This document shows, piece after piece, positions 12,890 to 24,101 of a stretch of DNA of 64,000 nucleotides. Both the position numbers and the translations under genes were made by a program. Each line of letters opens with the position of its first letter. Within the stretch, counting starts at the first letter, position 1. The notes below the pieces were generated by a model that made no database searches, had not been told where the DNA came from, and saw nothing but the letters and a program-made list of their open reading frames with translations. Source of the DNA: Sindora glabra (taxonomy: Eukaryota > Streptophyta > Magnoliopsida > Fabales > Fabaceae); the NCBI GenBank assembly GCA_020226215.1, contig CM035228.1, forward strand, positions 68,731,989 through 68,795,988, written 5' to 3'.

Positions 12890-14690
12890 TAGTTTGAACT
12901 TTCAATCCTTATCCCCATCCTTCTTTGGCAACCTCTTACTGGTTTCTTTCCACTAAGATACCTAAAATGAATTAAGAAAATGAGAATCAAACATATTATA
13001 TAATATTTCATTTAATAATAAACAAGGAGCTTGAAGCAATGGCACCTTAGTCGTACCTTTTGGATAACATTTACCATGACCTTGCATTGCTCCTTTGATA
13101 GGGCAAAGGTGCAAAGAATGTGATCAAGGAAAACCATACCTATCATCACCTACCTAATAGAAGGTCTCACAACTATAAGTAGACATCTATGTTCACCTTG
13201 TAATTAAAAATAAACCAGTTGATAAACATCAATGTAAAATTATAAGATTATTGAAGTATAAGGTAACAAGAATTTATTTATAGTAATTAAGTGAGGAAGT
13301 TGAAGTTAGTGAAGCTATAGTTGCCTTGCTTCGCATAGAGGTCACCATCTATGCCTCATCTTCCTCCTTCAGGATGGTGGTTGTTGTCCTTCCTTTTTGG
13401 ATGAGCATGGCTTTCACCTCGCCCATAAGGTCTTTTTTTACTTTCTCTACCACTTCAACTATAAACTATACCTTCAACTCATCTATATCTCTATCGGATA
13501 GTCCTCTAGTGTCAGAATGTTTTGAAGCTTCCTCCAAAATGGGCCTTAAGGTCCACTGATCCTTCAACACCCCTAACACATCTAGGATGCCCCTAAGTTT
13601 CTAAGGCAATAGTTAAGATGTTGATTCTTCCTTCTAAATGAAACATTCATTAGGTGGTTTATTACATGAGCTTATCTTGACATAATATAATCAAACATGA
13701 TTAGTTATGTACTAATAATTGAATAACACATCATATATTTGGCAAATAAAAGAATAATATTACTTACTATTTGTTGGATGACCTATCGACTCTTTTCTAT
13801 CGTTAATTCACCTTTCTTATTGACTTGGTCTCTCATTTAGAATCAATATCATTGTATAGGAGTGACAGAGGTCGATGCTTACTCATTAGGCTAATTAGTA
13901 GCCTCTTTAATAGCTTGTGTCCTTTCCTTGATAAGCTCTTCCCTAAGCTTTTTGTACCTATCCTAAGATAAGCTATGCTTCTAGATGTTTTAGGTTTGGT
14001 TCACTTTATTCTTTGCACTTATGCCTTATTGGCAAAAATAAAAAATGAAACAAATGATAAGAAAACATTCTTCACTATCAATATTGGAAAAAAAGATGAT
14101 AACAAGATGGCCATACTTACCTCAAACATCTCCCATGTCTTAGGATCAATCTAGTAATATTTTTCAGAGGATCTTTCACCTTTTTTCTCTTTAACAAAGA
14201 TTTAATCCTTCACCAAATTATATTTAAAGTTCTACCTTTTACTTGCCACTGTCTAGACATGTTCTTTATACTCCTCGACCATATTGAAGGTATTTTGCAA
14301 GACAATAGATACATGAATAATAAACATGATTAATAATTTAGAAAGATTGTCATATATATAGTAAAAAAATGAAATAGAGATGAGTATTAAGGTTTTTTAT
14401 GAATATATCTTCCCAGATGATAACATTGATGTCTTGCTACATTTAATGTCATTTCTTAATTATAATGGACACTTTAGTGCATCTAAGAAGCTAATCTAGT
14501 TGTTGAATACTATTGTATTAAGCCTATATGGCTGATCCTTATCATTGAAATTAATATGAAATTTCTCTCCTTTGGTGCATTTAAAGATCATGTCTTTCAT
14601 AATTTTATAACCTTTAACTCCTTTCCTTTTATGACTACCATTTTTAGAAGCAATTGAATCTATGTTACCTTTATTTAAAGTGTTATAACA
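12890..14690 (-). pseudogene. CACTA (En/Spm) ORF1-type transposase remnant
   Basis: On the minus strand the translation follows the plan of plant Ptta/En/Spm ORF1 proteins. First comes a basic segment with KIMKDMIFKC and FHINFNDKDQP (about 14650-14540), corresponding to the conserved V-FN--GQP start. It is followed by a W/K-rich region (about 14290-14140), an AKNK patch, a helical segment with KLREELIKERTQAIKEAT (about 13960-13905), and a late domain near 13560-13330 with LSDRDIDELKV. Stops interrupt it repeatedly and no single frame is open. The 77-codon plus-strand frame at 13326-13559 is a shadow of this. ORF1 proteins of this class are thought to bind subterminal repeats and act with the TNP2 transposase; no TNP2 part is present here. 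Confidence 0.6.
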
Positions 14691-15509
14691 AAAGCAACAG
14701 AAATATTTAACTTATATGCTAAATAACATCTAATAAGTTTCTAAGCACATACATGTGATAACTTAAATAATAAGGAATAATTGGATATCATTTTATCACA
14801 TCTAGTTTCATCTTAAAATAAAAGTTTTTTTTGCAACAAGTTGACATTTTCATAAATATCATCCAAGCAATTGAACTACAACAATATAGAAAGTTATTCC
14901 AAAAATATGGCTTGCATCCAAGAAAAAAAATGATATTTTGAAAAATATGAGTATAAAATAGGACATCTAGTCAAGTATACAACTTTCCATGTTAAATTGA
15001 CATTTCTAAAATAGTATCCAAGTAACAAAGTCACACTAATGTAGAAAGTTACTCCAAAAATATAATATCTAAGCAAAAATAACATTTTCAAAAATAAAAG
15101 CATGACATAAGACATGTATTTGAGTACATTAATTATCCATGTTAAAAAGTGGTTTTAAACCATGTTTACAATGATTAAAGTGTAATTCTAAATCATAAAA
15201 ATAAAAGCTTTTAAAAATACATGACAATGCTACCTATTTAATCCCAAATACCCAAACCAAAACATGAAATGCTAACAAAGCATAAGAAACTAAGGAAAAT
15301 ACCTCACATAATATGGAGTAAATGCTCAAAGATGGTAAAAGCTTAGCACCACATAATTATCAAACAAATGCTAGAGAAAATGAAGTGAAGAGCATAAAAA
15401 TGCAATGTAAAATGTCATACAAAATAAGTTTGCATGTGATTCTATTTATGGTTCTAAAAAACAAATATGAGGATATGCTTGTCGCAACACTTTTGACATT
15501 AATTATTAA

Positions 15510-16190
15510 TAAATAACTAATGTTTATATATTTCATATCGGTTGTCACTAAAATCAATGTTTAATGTAACACATAATTACAAAAATGTTACCCAAGGCAA
15601 ACTTTCAACATCAGCTTTATATAAGAACCAATGTCCAATGTGAAATACCTCTTCAAATCTAATGGTTCATGTTCATTTTTTATGTCGATTCACTTATAAA
15701 CAACATGGAAAATTATGACTTTATTAACCTTATTTTTTGAGCTAACTCTTGACCTTTATTTAAATGTTAGTTCATTAATAATCAGCATAGAAAAGACATT
15801 ATGATTTTACCAAGTTAATTTTTAAAAATTTTATCACACCATTATATACATCAATTGTCACTTAACTAATACCAATGAGCTAACATCGTATCCTAATTTT
15901 GTAATAATCATTGTAACATTTTTAAAATTATTAGAAAACTTATCACAACGGTCGAAAAATATAGCCATTATCTATTTGGATGCAATGTTATTTTTGAAGT
16001 TATTAGAAAACTTAAGAAGTCACTTTTTTTAATTAAACAAATATGAATTGTTACTTTAAGATGGATTAAGCAAACTTATTATGTCAGATATATTTAAGAA
16101 CCAACATTAAAAGTTATATGAGCAATTATAATTTTTGTAAATATGAGTCAAACTCTATATGTTTGTTTTATATAAAACTAATGTCATTTA
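15510..16190. repeat. Subterminal repeat region of a CACTA element
   Basis: Short motifs recur in both orientations. They resemble TATTTAAGAACCAACATTAAAAG (near 16089), TATATAAGAACCAATGTCCAATG (near 15617), TATCGGTTGTCACTAAAATCAATG (near 15535) and ATAAAACTAATGTCATTTA (near 16170). Clusters of such motifs next to ORF1 are typical of CACTA subterminal regions, where transposase proteins bind. No CACTA terminus is visible, and the region gives way to retrotransposon sequence at about 16200. Confidence 0.5.
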
Positions 16191-16199
16191 TTATTTCCC

Positions 16200-17700
16200 T
16201 TGAAATTAGGAGTACATAACTTGTTCCTTTTAAAAAGAAATTCATTTTGCAAAAAGAAATGATCCTTGGAACCTTAAGAGTAAGACTTTGAAAGAGTACT
16301 AAATATGAATAATTTACTTAGAGCTCCTTGACAACTTTAAGTCCTATCACCTTTGTTTAAATTATACTAAGAAGGCTATGCCTTCTACTTAATGTATCAA
16401 CCACTTTATTAAGTTTTCTAAGTTTATGTTTTATTGAAAAAACATAGGGTTGAAGAAATTCAACCTATTTTGCATGGCGATTATTGATCTTGTGTTAAGT
16501 ATTCAAATACTTTAGTGCTTCAAAATTAAAATAAAGAACAAACTCTTTTGGAAGCAAATAGTGATTCCAATGAACAAGAACACAAACAATATCATAAAAC
16601 TCCTTCTCATAAGCTAAGTTCTTCCTTTTCACTTCATTTAGTTTCTTACTAAAGAATGCAGATGGTTTACCCTTTTGGCTAGAACAACACCAATATCCAC
16701 ATTTAAAGCATCAAGTTCAACTTTGAACATTTTGTTAACATTTGGAAGTACATGGGTAGAAGCTTCATCTATCTTTTTTTTAAAATCAAATTATAGCCTT
16801 TTTATATTGCTAATGTCCATTCAAATGAATTTCCTTTTATGCATATAGTAATTAAAGCAATAAAAGTGATAAGTCCCTTGATGGATCTTTGATAGAAAGA
16901 GATAAGGCCTTGAAGCTTTGAACATCATGAATTGATTTAAGTATAGACTAGTTAGCAATTGCTTCAATTTTCCTAAGGTTAACTTCAATTCTAATAGAAG
17001 ATACATTATAACCCATAAAAATAATGTTATTTGTGAAGAATTGGCACATCTTTAAGTTAACATGAAGTTTTTGCTCCTTTAAATCCTAAAACACTTGCTT
17101 CAAATGCTCTAAACGTTCATGTTTTACTTGTAAATGGTTTCAATATATGACATAACAAGCTACTTATATAGACTATTTCAACAAGCTACTTATATAGACT
17201 ATTTCTATTCTTATAAAAGTGCTTGGAACATTAAAAAAACTCAATTGACATAACAAGCTACTTATATAGACTATTTCTATTTTCCAAGGCTATTTTCCAT
17301 TCATCACTAAGTCTCACTCTAATTTGATGATAAACACTACAAAGATCAATTTAAAGATAAAAGCACTATGTAATTGATGAAGTCCAATTTGTAGCTTTAC
17401 TATCCATATACAAAAGCTATGATCCATCATTTTTAAACACTAATAAGGCTAGAACTACACATTGGCATGTGCTTTCTCTTACCAATCCTTTGGAGAGCAA
17501 CTTAACAACTTGATGTTGCAACTTCTTATGTTACTTAGGATTCATTTGATAGGATGCTTTGTTTGGAAGAGTAGAACTATGAATTGAATCAACATAGCGT
17601 TGAATGTTTCTCACAAGTAGGAGACTATGAGATATTTCATTTCAAGTAACATTTGTAAATTCTTGTAGTAAAGGATGAACTAGTGGATTGTGATAATGTA
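16200..17700 (-). pseudogene. Ty3/gypsy reverse transcriptase and RNase H remnant
   Basis: Minus-strand fragments include a reverse transcriptase piece near 17330-17260 (a VYHQIR-type motif, then DEWK). RNase H-like fragments follow at about 16720-16440 (FVLYF-FEALKYLN, HAKWVEFLQ). The conserved-domain order is correct for gypsy pol. No frame stays open for more than about 60 codons. Internal duplications at 17155-17277 damage the reverse transcriptase further. It is not functional. Confidence 0.65.
17148..17277. repeat. Triplicated 25-bp segment inside the gypsy pol remnant
   Basis: The segment ACAAGCTACTTATATAGACT followed by ATTTC occurs at 17155-17179, 17181-17205 and 17253-17277. The first and third copies also share the seven preceding bases (TGACATA). 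The copies are essentially identical, so these duplications are young compared with the surrounding decay. Confidence 0.9.
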
Positions 17701-18270
17701 ATTCTAGAATTTTACTCTTCAATGATAACAAAAACATAGACTAATTTGGTTGCATTGGACCTAAAACAATTTGAACACCATCTTTCATAAAAGAATAAGT
17801 GTTTTTAAAGCAATCATTGCTTAATCTTGTATCATATAACCAAGGCCTATGCATAAGTGAATGAGAAACATTCATAAGCGCTAGATCACACCAAATTTGA
17901 TCATTATAACTCCTTCTAATTGAAAAAGGAACTAAAAAAATGTTTATTAAGTTTTACCTCACTCCTTCTATGAAATTATTGAATTTTATATGGCTTCAAA
18001 TGCTCTTATATTTTTAGCTTTAATTTCTTAACCATTTATCTAGCTACCATATTAGAAAAACTCTTAAAGTCAATAATCAAATCATAAACTTTTAACATGA
18101 GAAGTGCTTTTTGTGTGGAAAATGTCCTCTTATAGCCACTTATCATCTTCCTCCTTTAAGGTCATATTTAAATTCTTTTGGATTACAAGCATCTTCCGTT
18201 TGTCAACATATATAAGTTCCTCATTATATACCAATTTTATCATTTCTTTTTCAAATTCTTTCTCCCTAAC

Positions 18271-18320
18271 CATAGTCATAATTCTATAATTTAGGCATAG
18301 TCATAATTCTATAATTTGGG
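18271..18320. repeat. Tandem duplication, 2 x 25 bp
   Basis: The unit CATAGTCATAATTCTATAAT followed by TTAGG is repeated at once with one change (TTGGG). It lies in the decayed zinc-knuckle part of the gypsy gag remnant. Confidence 0.9.
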
Positions 18321-19040
18321 CATTTAGAGTTAATATGGCCATAGTCTTGACATTTAAAACATTCTTTTGAGCTAAAATAGGAAGCAATTGGTTGTTTGCC
18401 CTAGGACAAGGCCTATCACTAATAAGCTTGGCTAAAGAGGATGGTTTTGAACTAGAAAAGGTCTTATAGGTTAAAGCAAAAAATTTAAAGGCTTGTTTAA
18501 GAACACTTTTATGGATCATTTTGCTTGTTTTTAAGAATCAATGCAAGATTTCTCACTTCATAAAGAGATCAATATTGTTATAATTAGACTAAATCTCCGA
18601 TCTCCTTTCTTAGCCTTCCTAAATAATGTGCATTGTTTTACCTATCTAATTCAATCATATCACATTTCAACATAAGATGCTCAAATTTAACAGTATACTC
18701 TTCCATATCCATGTCCAATTGTTGCAACATTTGAACTTTATAAAACATATCCATTTGATAAATTTTAGGAAAGAATCTCCATTTTAGCTTTCTTTTCATT
18801 TTTTCTAATGTTTTGATTCAATTTGTACCTTCTCTAGCCTTTCGCTTCTTTAAATTCTCCCATTGTAAAGAAGCATATTTTCTAAGTTTAAAGAACACTA
18901 GCTTCACCTTTTGGTCTTCTGGATACATTTTAAATTTAATGATAGGTTCAATAGTATGCAACCAATTATGAAACTTATATGGTTGAATTCTTACTTTAAA
19001 TTGTGGAATATCAACCTTCACGTCGACATCCCATTGAAAC
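18290..19040 (-). pseudogene. Ty3/gypsy gag remnant with decayed zinc-knuckle region
   Basis: The frame at 18818-19021 encodes a gag segment with KVDIPQF, KFHNWLHTIEPI, PEDQKVKLV and LRKYASLQWENLKKRKAREG, which is typical of plant gypsy capsid regions. The match continues in broken form to about 18660. A second piece at 18301-18519 covers the region that should hold the CCHC knuckle, but the cysteines are largely lost. A 25-bp duplication at 18271-18320 lies at that site. Gag would form the virus-like particle; this copy is broken. Confidence 0.7.
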
Positions 19041-19293
19041 GAGATATTTCTTTTCCTTCTTTAATGATGGTGGAAAAAAGGAAAAAAAACTATCACTTGA
19101 TTCTTAATACCCACTCCTAAAAGAATTTTCATAATCACTATCAATAGTTGCCTTCTTATCATATCCCAAATCTTTATAATGCTAAAGTATTGTTGGAGTT
19201 CTTCCATTTATCTCCTCATCTTATCCATTTCAAAGTCATGAATATCCTTTTTTGAACCATTAATATAATGCCCATAAACAATCATCACAACCT

Positions 19294-19306
19294 AGCTCTC
19301 AATACC
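19294..19306 (-). other. Degenerate tRNA-Met primer-binding site
   Basis: The minus strand reads TGGTATTGAGAGCT, close to the initiator tRNA-Met complement TGGTATCAGAGC used by many plant LTR retrotransposons. It is placed correctly upstream of gag. The LTR that should follow at 19313 and above has no recognisable partner copy in the window. Confidence 0.55.
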
Positions 19307-19319
19307 AAACTTGATATGG

Positions 19320-21879
19320 TATAAGATACAAAAGGAAAATGGATAGTTAATTCATGAACTTTTTGCATTAGTAAATTTCTTTTAGCTATAACCTTGTGTT
19401 GAAAATTTTGATTGCTTTAATCCTAAAGAAAGGCGAAAGATAAGAGTCTAAAGTATAAAAAACACATATGGAACACATTGAACTAACCATAGCAAGTTCT
19501 CAAATTGATGTGATCAAATTTTGGGTCTAACTGAAATTTAAATGCATAATGGAATCAAATTTAAGGTTTAATTGAAATTTAAATGTGTAATAAGTTAGGA
19601 TAGATAATTGCTCACAATTGCAAGGGCTCACAATTATATAGACACAAAGCTTGGGCACTCAACACTTAATGAAATCCACTAGAAAGATATAAAAATGCAA
19701 GGGAAAAAGCTTATAATTCAATGGAATCATTCAAAAGAGATATAGAAACTTTGAAACAGAAGTACAAATGCTCTTCAAATTCTTTAATTAGTCATTCACA
19801 ATTCTTTGTTTGAGACTGCATTAAAGACATATAAATAAAGATTTTTGGAACATCCTTCCAAGTATAGGAAAGTGGAAGATAGATTTGGCATATCCTTCCA
19901 AGCATAAGAAATTGAAAAATTGGAGATATTTTTGTTTAAAAAGAAACATTAAATATAGTATTGAATTTAAACTATTCTGATAAATTAATCAAGGAAACAT
20001 AACTTTATCAAGTCAAAAATAAAGTAAAATTCAACTTTTTAGAAACTAGGCCTATAAACCAGGTAGCTCTTCATGAGCATCATTTGGACTTGATTTGAAT
20101 ATCTAAATTACCATAGAAAATTTAGCCTAATTCTTGAATTCTAAGAACTTAATCACTTATTAAACTTAAGCCATTTCTTGAGTTAACTCTTGGGCTTTTA
20201 TATTGATGCTCATGCATTACATTAACAACAAATTAAATTTAAATTCTAATATTGTTACACATGAAATACCTTAAATTTATAAAATCTCAATTTTAAAACT
20301 TTAAATATTTCATTTTTTTAAAAAAACTAGATATACAACTTTGTACGTGTCAAACCAATTAGTTGCTAACAATGGAAAAGGGCAATACATTAAAAAAAAT
20401 TAAAAGATAAAAAATAGAACACTAATGAATTTAGCTAATTTTTGAAATTAGTTATTGTATTAATTTTTTTAAAATACTTTAAGACACTTTTGTTTATTCA
20501 TAAACCAAATCTTAGAATATATATATATATATATGCCGCACTTGCTTTAAGGGGATCTAAACATAAACTACAATCAAACGGACTTTTATTTATTTATTTA
20601 TTTTATGATCATAGAAGTGATTAAACCACTAAATACATATACGTAAAGATTAGATATCAAATCTTAAATATAATGAAATATACAAAGCCTTTAAGGGACG
20701 TTGGTGTCACTTAAGCTAAATGGTTCTAACAAACAAACTTTTATTTAATTATTAAAATAGGCAACACTTACGAATTGAGAAGAATGAAATACTAAATAAT
20801 TAGACAAACAAATTTTCAAATTCATTGTCTCAAAAATTTGTAATCACTTTCAAAAGAAATTGGCTAATTTATAAAAGAGTTTTGATAAAAGAATATTTAG
20901 GAAAAAATCATAAGAAAATACATTTAAAAATAGTGGACATTGCAAATCATATCTCTTCTATCAAATTATATAAAAAAAACATAGACAATATATGTTTCAT
21001 TTCATATAGAATAATAAAAGATGAATCGATAATATCATTAATATTTTATCAAATAATATCTTTTTAATTTAAAATTAACACATAGCAAAAAATGAGGAAA
21101 ACATATCAATATTGTTTGTAAAAGATATGTTTTTATTTGGAATGTAATATTCTTGATAATAAATTTATGAATTCTAAATTTAATTTTAGAAACAGTCAAA
21201 AATAAATTTTATTAATTACTAATCTATTAAAAAAAATTCAAAAGTTCCTTAACTAGAAATTATAATTATTTGTTAATTAAAAGAAAATCAAATAAGTATA
21301 ATAAATTATAATAATATATTTTTAAAATAAAATTTAATCCAATAAATAATATATCATAATGTAAAATATTATTAAAATAAAAGAATACTCAAATAAATTT
21401 AAAAATATACATTTATCCTTATATGACATTTTACATATAAATAGCTATGAATAAATTGTTGATTTCACTAAATATATCTATACCTACGGTTAATACTACC
21501 AGCTAATTAAATTAACTAATACAATTTATTATCAACTAACACTAATGCAGTTAACCATTATTGTAATTAGTTGATTACCAAACAAAATCTTACTAAAATT
21601 GTTTGTATCTGTACATATTTTTTGTAGACATATATAATAATTTTATTATAAAAACTTAGAATAATAAAAATTATTAGAAATTATAAGTGACAATTCTAAG
21701 GAAATTAATTATGTCTTTAATGGAAAAAAATGAATATTAATTTTAGTATAAGTAATATCTTTTGAAAAAAGAATTTAAACTTAGTCAAATATATTTTGTA
21801 CATGACAAAAATTAGGCATGCATAGCTAATTTGAAATAACTATTTAATTAATTATTAATGATTAAAATATTGGGATAGG
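19320..21879. other. AT-rich intergenic sequence, no gene seen
   Basis: The first few hundred bases may be the remains of the 5' LTR of the gypsy element, but no matching copy is present. A short TA tract lies at 20516-20534. The frames at 20442-20624 and 20825-21067 have lysine/isoleucine-rich, low-complexity translations and no family signature, so I do not call them genes. Confidence 0.55.
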
Positions 21880-21888
21880 ATAACTCAT

Positions 21889-22384
21889 AGTATAAAAACT
21901 GGATTAGACCGGCTGGTTGAACCAGAAAAATCATAAACCAATCACTTAGCTGGTCCAGTTAAATTTTAAAACCGATCTTTGAAAAATTGGTCAAAAAACT
22001 AATGAATTGATGATAAACTAGTCAAATTGTGTGAACCGGTCACAATTTTCACGGTTCAACCAATTTTTGAAAAAAATATTATAGTTTTAATATTTATAAA
22101 AATAATATTATTTTTTGCTTGATATTATATATATTTAAAGTTTACAGTTTCAAATAGTAAAAAAATACTTTGTATATTTAAATGAAAGACACATAATCAA
22201 AAAATTGAGTTCAATATGAATTTAACTTTATGATAACTTAATTATTTTTAACTATATATGTATATATTAAAAATTTTAATTTACATTTTATATTATAATT
22301 CTGGTTCAACTTCGATTGCATCATTAAACCTTAAACCGCTTTTATTTTTGGTTCAATGACTGAACCGGTTTTTAAAATATTGGA
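21889..22384. mobile_element. MITE-like element with 9-bp target duplication
   Basis: The left end (TATAAAAACTGGATTAGACC at 21891) and the right end read on the minus strand (TATTTTAAAAACCGGTTCAG) form imperfect terminal inverted repeats rich in ACCGGTT/GGTTGAACC motifs. Further GGTTCAAC and ACCGGT copies recur inside. ATAACTCAT at 21880-21888 and ATAACTTAT at 22385-22393 flank the element and differ by one base, giving a likely 9-bp target duplication. That length suggests a Mutator-like origin. There is no coding capacity. Confidence 0.55.
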
Positions 22385-22393
22385 ATAACTTAT

Positions 22394-23860
22394 CGAAGAA
22401 TGATTTAAAAAATAATAATATGATTAAAAATTAAGCATGTGTAAATAACTTTTTCTTCCACTTATTACTCACATTGTGTAAATTTTAGTAGTTTCTGAAT
22501 AAAATTTACGTTTACAGTTCAAATCCTGGATTTGCTCTTATCATGGTGTAATGAAGTATCAATTACACAACTGCTTTTGAAGTTCAAAATATTCATCCTC
22601 AATTCCTTTTTATCAGTCATTTTCAGTCAAATGCACGAGGGTTATCGAGGTTAATAAATAACCTTACTTTAATTTTGAACAGGAAATATTGTATTTTAAT
22701 AATTATCCTTTAATTATTATTCCATTTATTTTTATTATCTTCTGCATTTTGAAAAAAATATTTTTTTATTTATTGCTTTAAAATTCAGATGAAGTATTAA
22801 ATATTATTTTTTTAATTTTACCTGAATGCTTCATAATCTTTCGTGAAATGTATCAATATATTTATTTCATTTTTTTACTGTCTTAAACTTTGTACATAAT
22901 GAGGAATTAAAAAGTAGTTTTGGAAAGTCAACTAATAATAAATAAATTAAATTACTTTCTTAATATTTATGAAATTGGTTAATTATAGTAGATAATAAAA
23001 AATGAAAGAAGTAATTAATAAGAGTAAATTGATGTTTAAAGAGATACATTTATAAAGATGATTGAGATAAAAGAAGTAAAAAAATAATAAGTAATTTTTG
23101 CAAATCACAAAAAAATCAGAAAAATGGAGTAGAAATTTTTTCAGAATTTTTTTTTCGAAAAAATGGAATAAAAAGGAATCGGAGAAGCAAAATTTCGAAA
23201 GATCTGAAACTAGTTTCTTGATTAAATGAAATATTTAGTTTAGTTAATTCAATTTCACTAATTTTTAGGTTGTACGATATAAATAAAAAACGTCTAATTA
23301 ACTTTAATTATTAGATCACAAAGTGATTTTACAAAGTTTTTAGTAACAAAATAACAGAAAATGTATTAATTTTTAAGATAATCTGTAATATTATGAAAAT
23401 AAATTTAGAATGATATAAGATGAGTTTTCTTATTCGATAAAACCCTTCTCGCAATTATCTATATATACAAGTTCGTAAATACCAATTGATAACTATTTCT
23501 AAATGCTAATTGATAATTATCATTAATTAATTATAATAAGAGATTGTGTAAGTTTCAATCAAAATAAATTATAATAACCAACAAATAAATTAAATATATA
23601 TTATGATATCCTTGTAAATAAATATTAATAACATGTAACAAATTTTTATTAAAAAACTAACGATCTTTCAGCTACTTTTTTTTTTATATTTATAATTTTC
23701 AACTTTATCTATCCCGTATGCGATTTTTTCTACTATATATCAAAATAAAGATAAAGCGTTTCTGTAGCATTTTTGAAAACCGAAATTAAAGCAGGCAATA
23801 ATTAATAGAGGTAAAATGAAAACACGCAGGGCTTATGCTTAGCTCTCTCAAGTCAACTGT
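22394..23860. other. Intergenic sequence upstream of HSP70
   Basis: No coding sequence is seen. The distal part is AT-rich and featureless. The last 200 bases, up to the hairpin at 23865, should include the distal promoter of the HSP70 gene. I could not find a convincing array of heat-shock elements (nGAAnnTTCn), and no single TATA box stands out among many AT runs. Confidence 0.5.
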
Positions 23861-23864
23861 ATTT

Positions 23865-24041
23865 ACAGCAGTGCTATTCAACCCGAAAACATGCGGCGAA
23901 TTAAAGTGCCGAATCATTGCAAAGATTGGATTTTATTATATTTTAAGTCCACTCATAAAATCAACGGTTTGAAGTCCAACCTTTGCAATGATTCGGCACT
24001 TTAATTCGTGGCATGTTTTCGAGTTGAATAGCACTGCTGTT
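23865..24041. repeat. Long near-perfect hairpin just upstream of HSP70
   Basis: The left arm at 23865-23931 (starting ACAGCAGTGCTATTCAACCC) and the right arm at 23975-24041 are inverted copies. Across 66 paired positions I count four mismatches. The loop is about 43 bases and AT-rich. The right arm ends about 60 bases before the HSP70 start codon, so the structure lies in the core promoter or 5' leader. It could be an inverted duplication of promoter sequence or a foldback element. No flanking target duplication is evident. Confidence 0.9.
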
Positions 24042-24101
24042 CCCTGTATTTTATATTCTCAGTGCTTTAAACTGAGTTCATTGATTTAAAGAAACTAAAT
24101 A

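Larger units (their letters stand above)
16195..19312 (-). mobile_element. Truncated Ty3/gypsy retrotransposon
   Basis: Reading the minus strand from 19312 down, the order is a degenerate tRNA-Met primer site, gag, a zinc-knuckle region, reverse transcriptase and RNase H. The match then stops just past RNase H near 16200. Integrase and the 3' LTR are absent. The coding frames carry many stops and shifts. The truncation point coincides with the edge of CACTA subterminal sequence, so one element interrupted or recombined with the other. Confidence 0.7.

Noticed and set aside
23700..24060. Heat-shock element array in the HSP70 promoter
   Set aside because: GAA and TTC triplets are present, but I found no run of three correctly spaced nGAAn units, so I do not claim heat-shock regulation.
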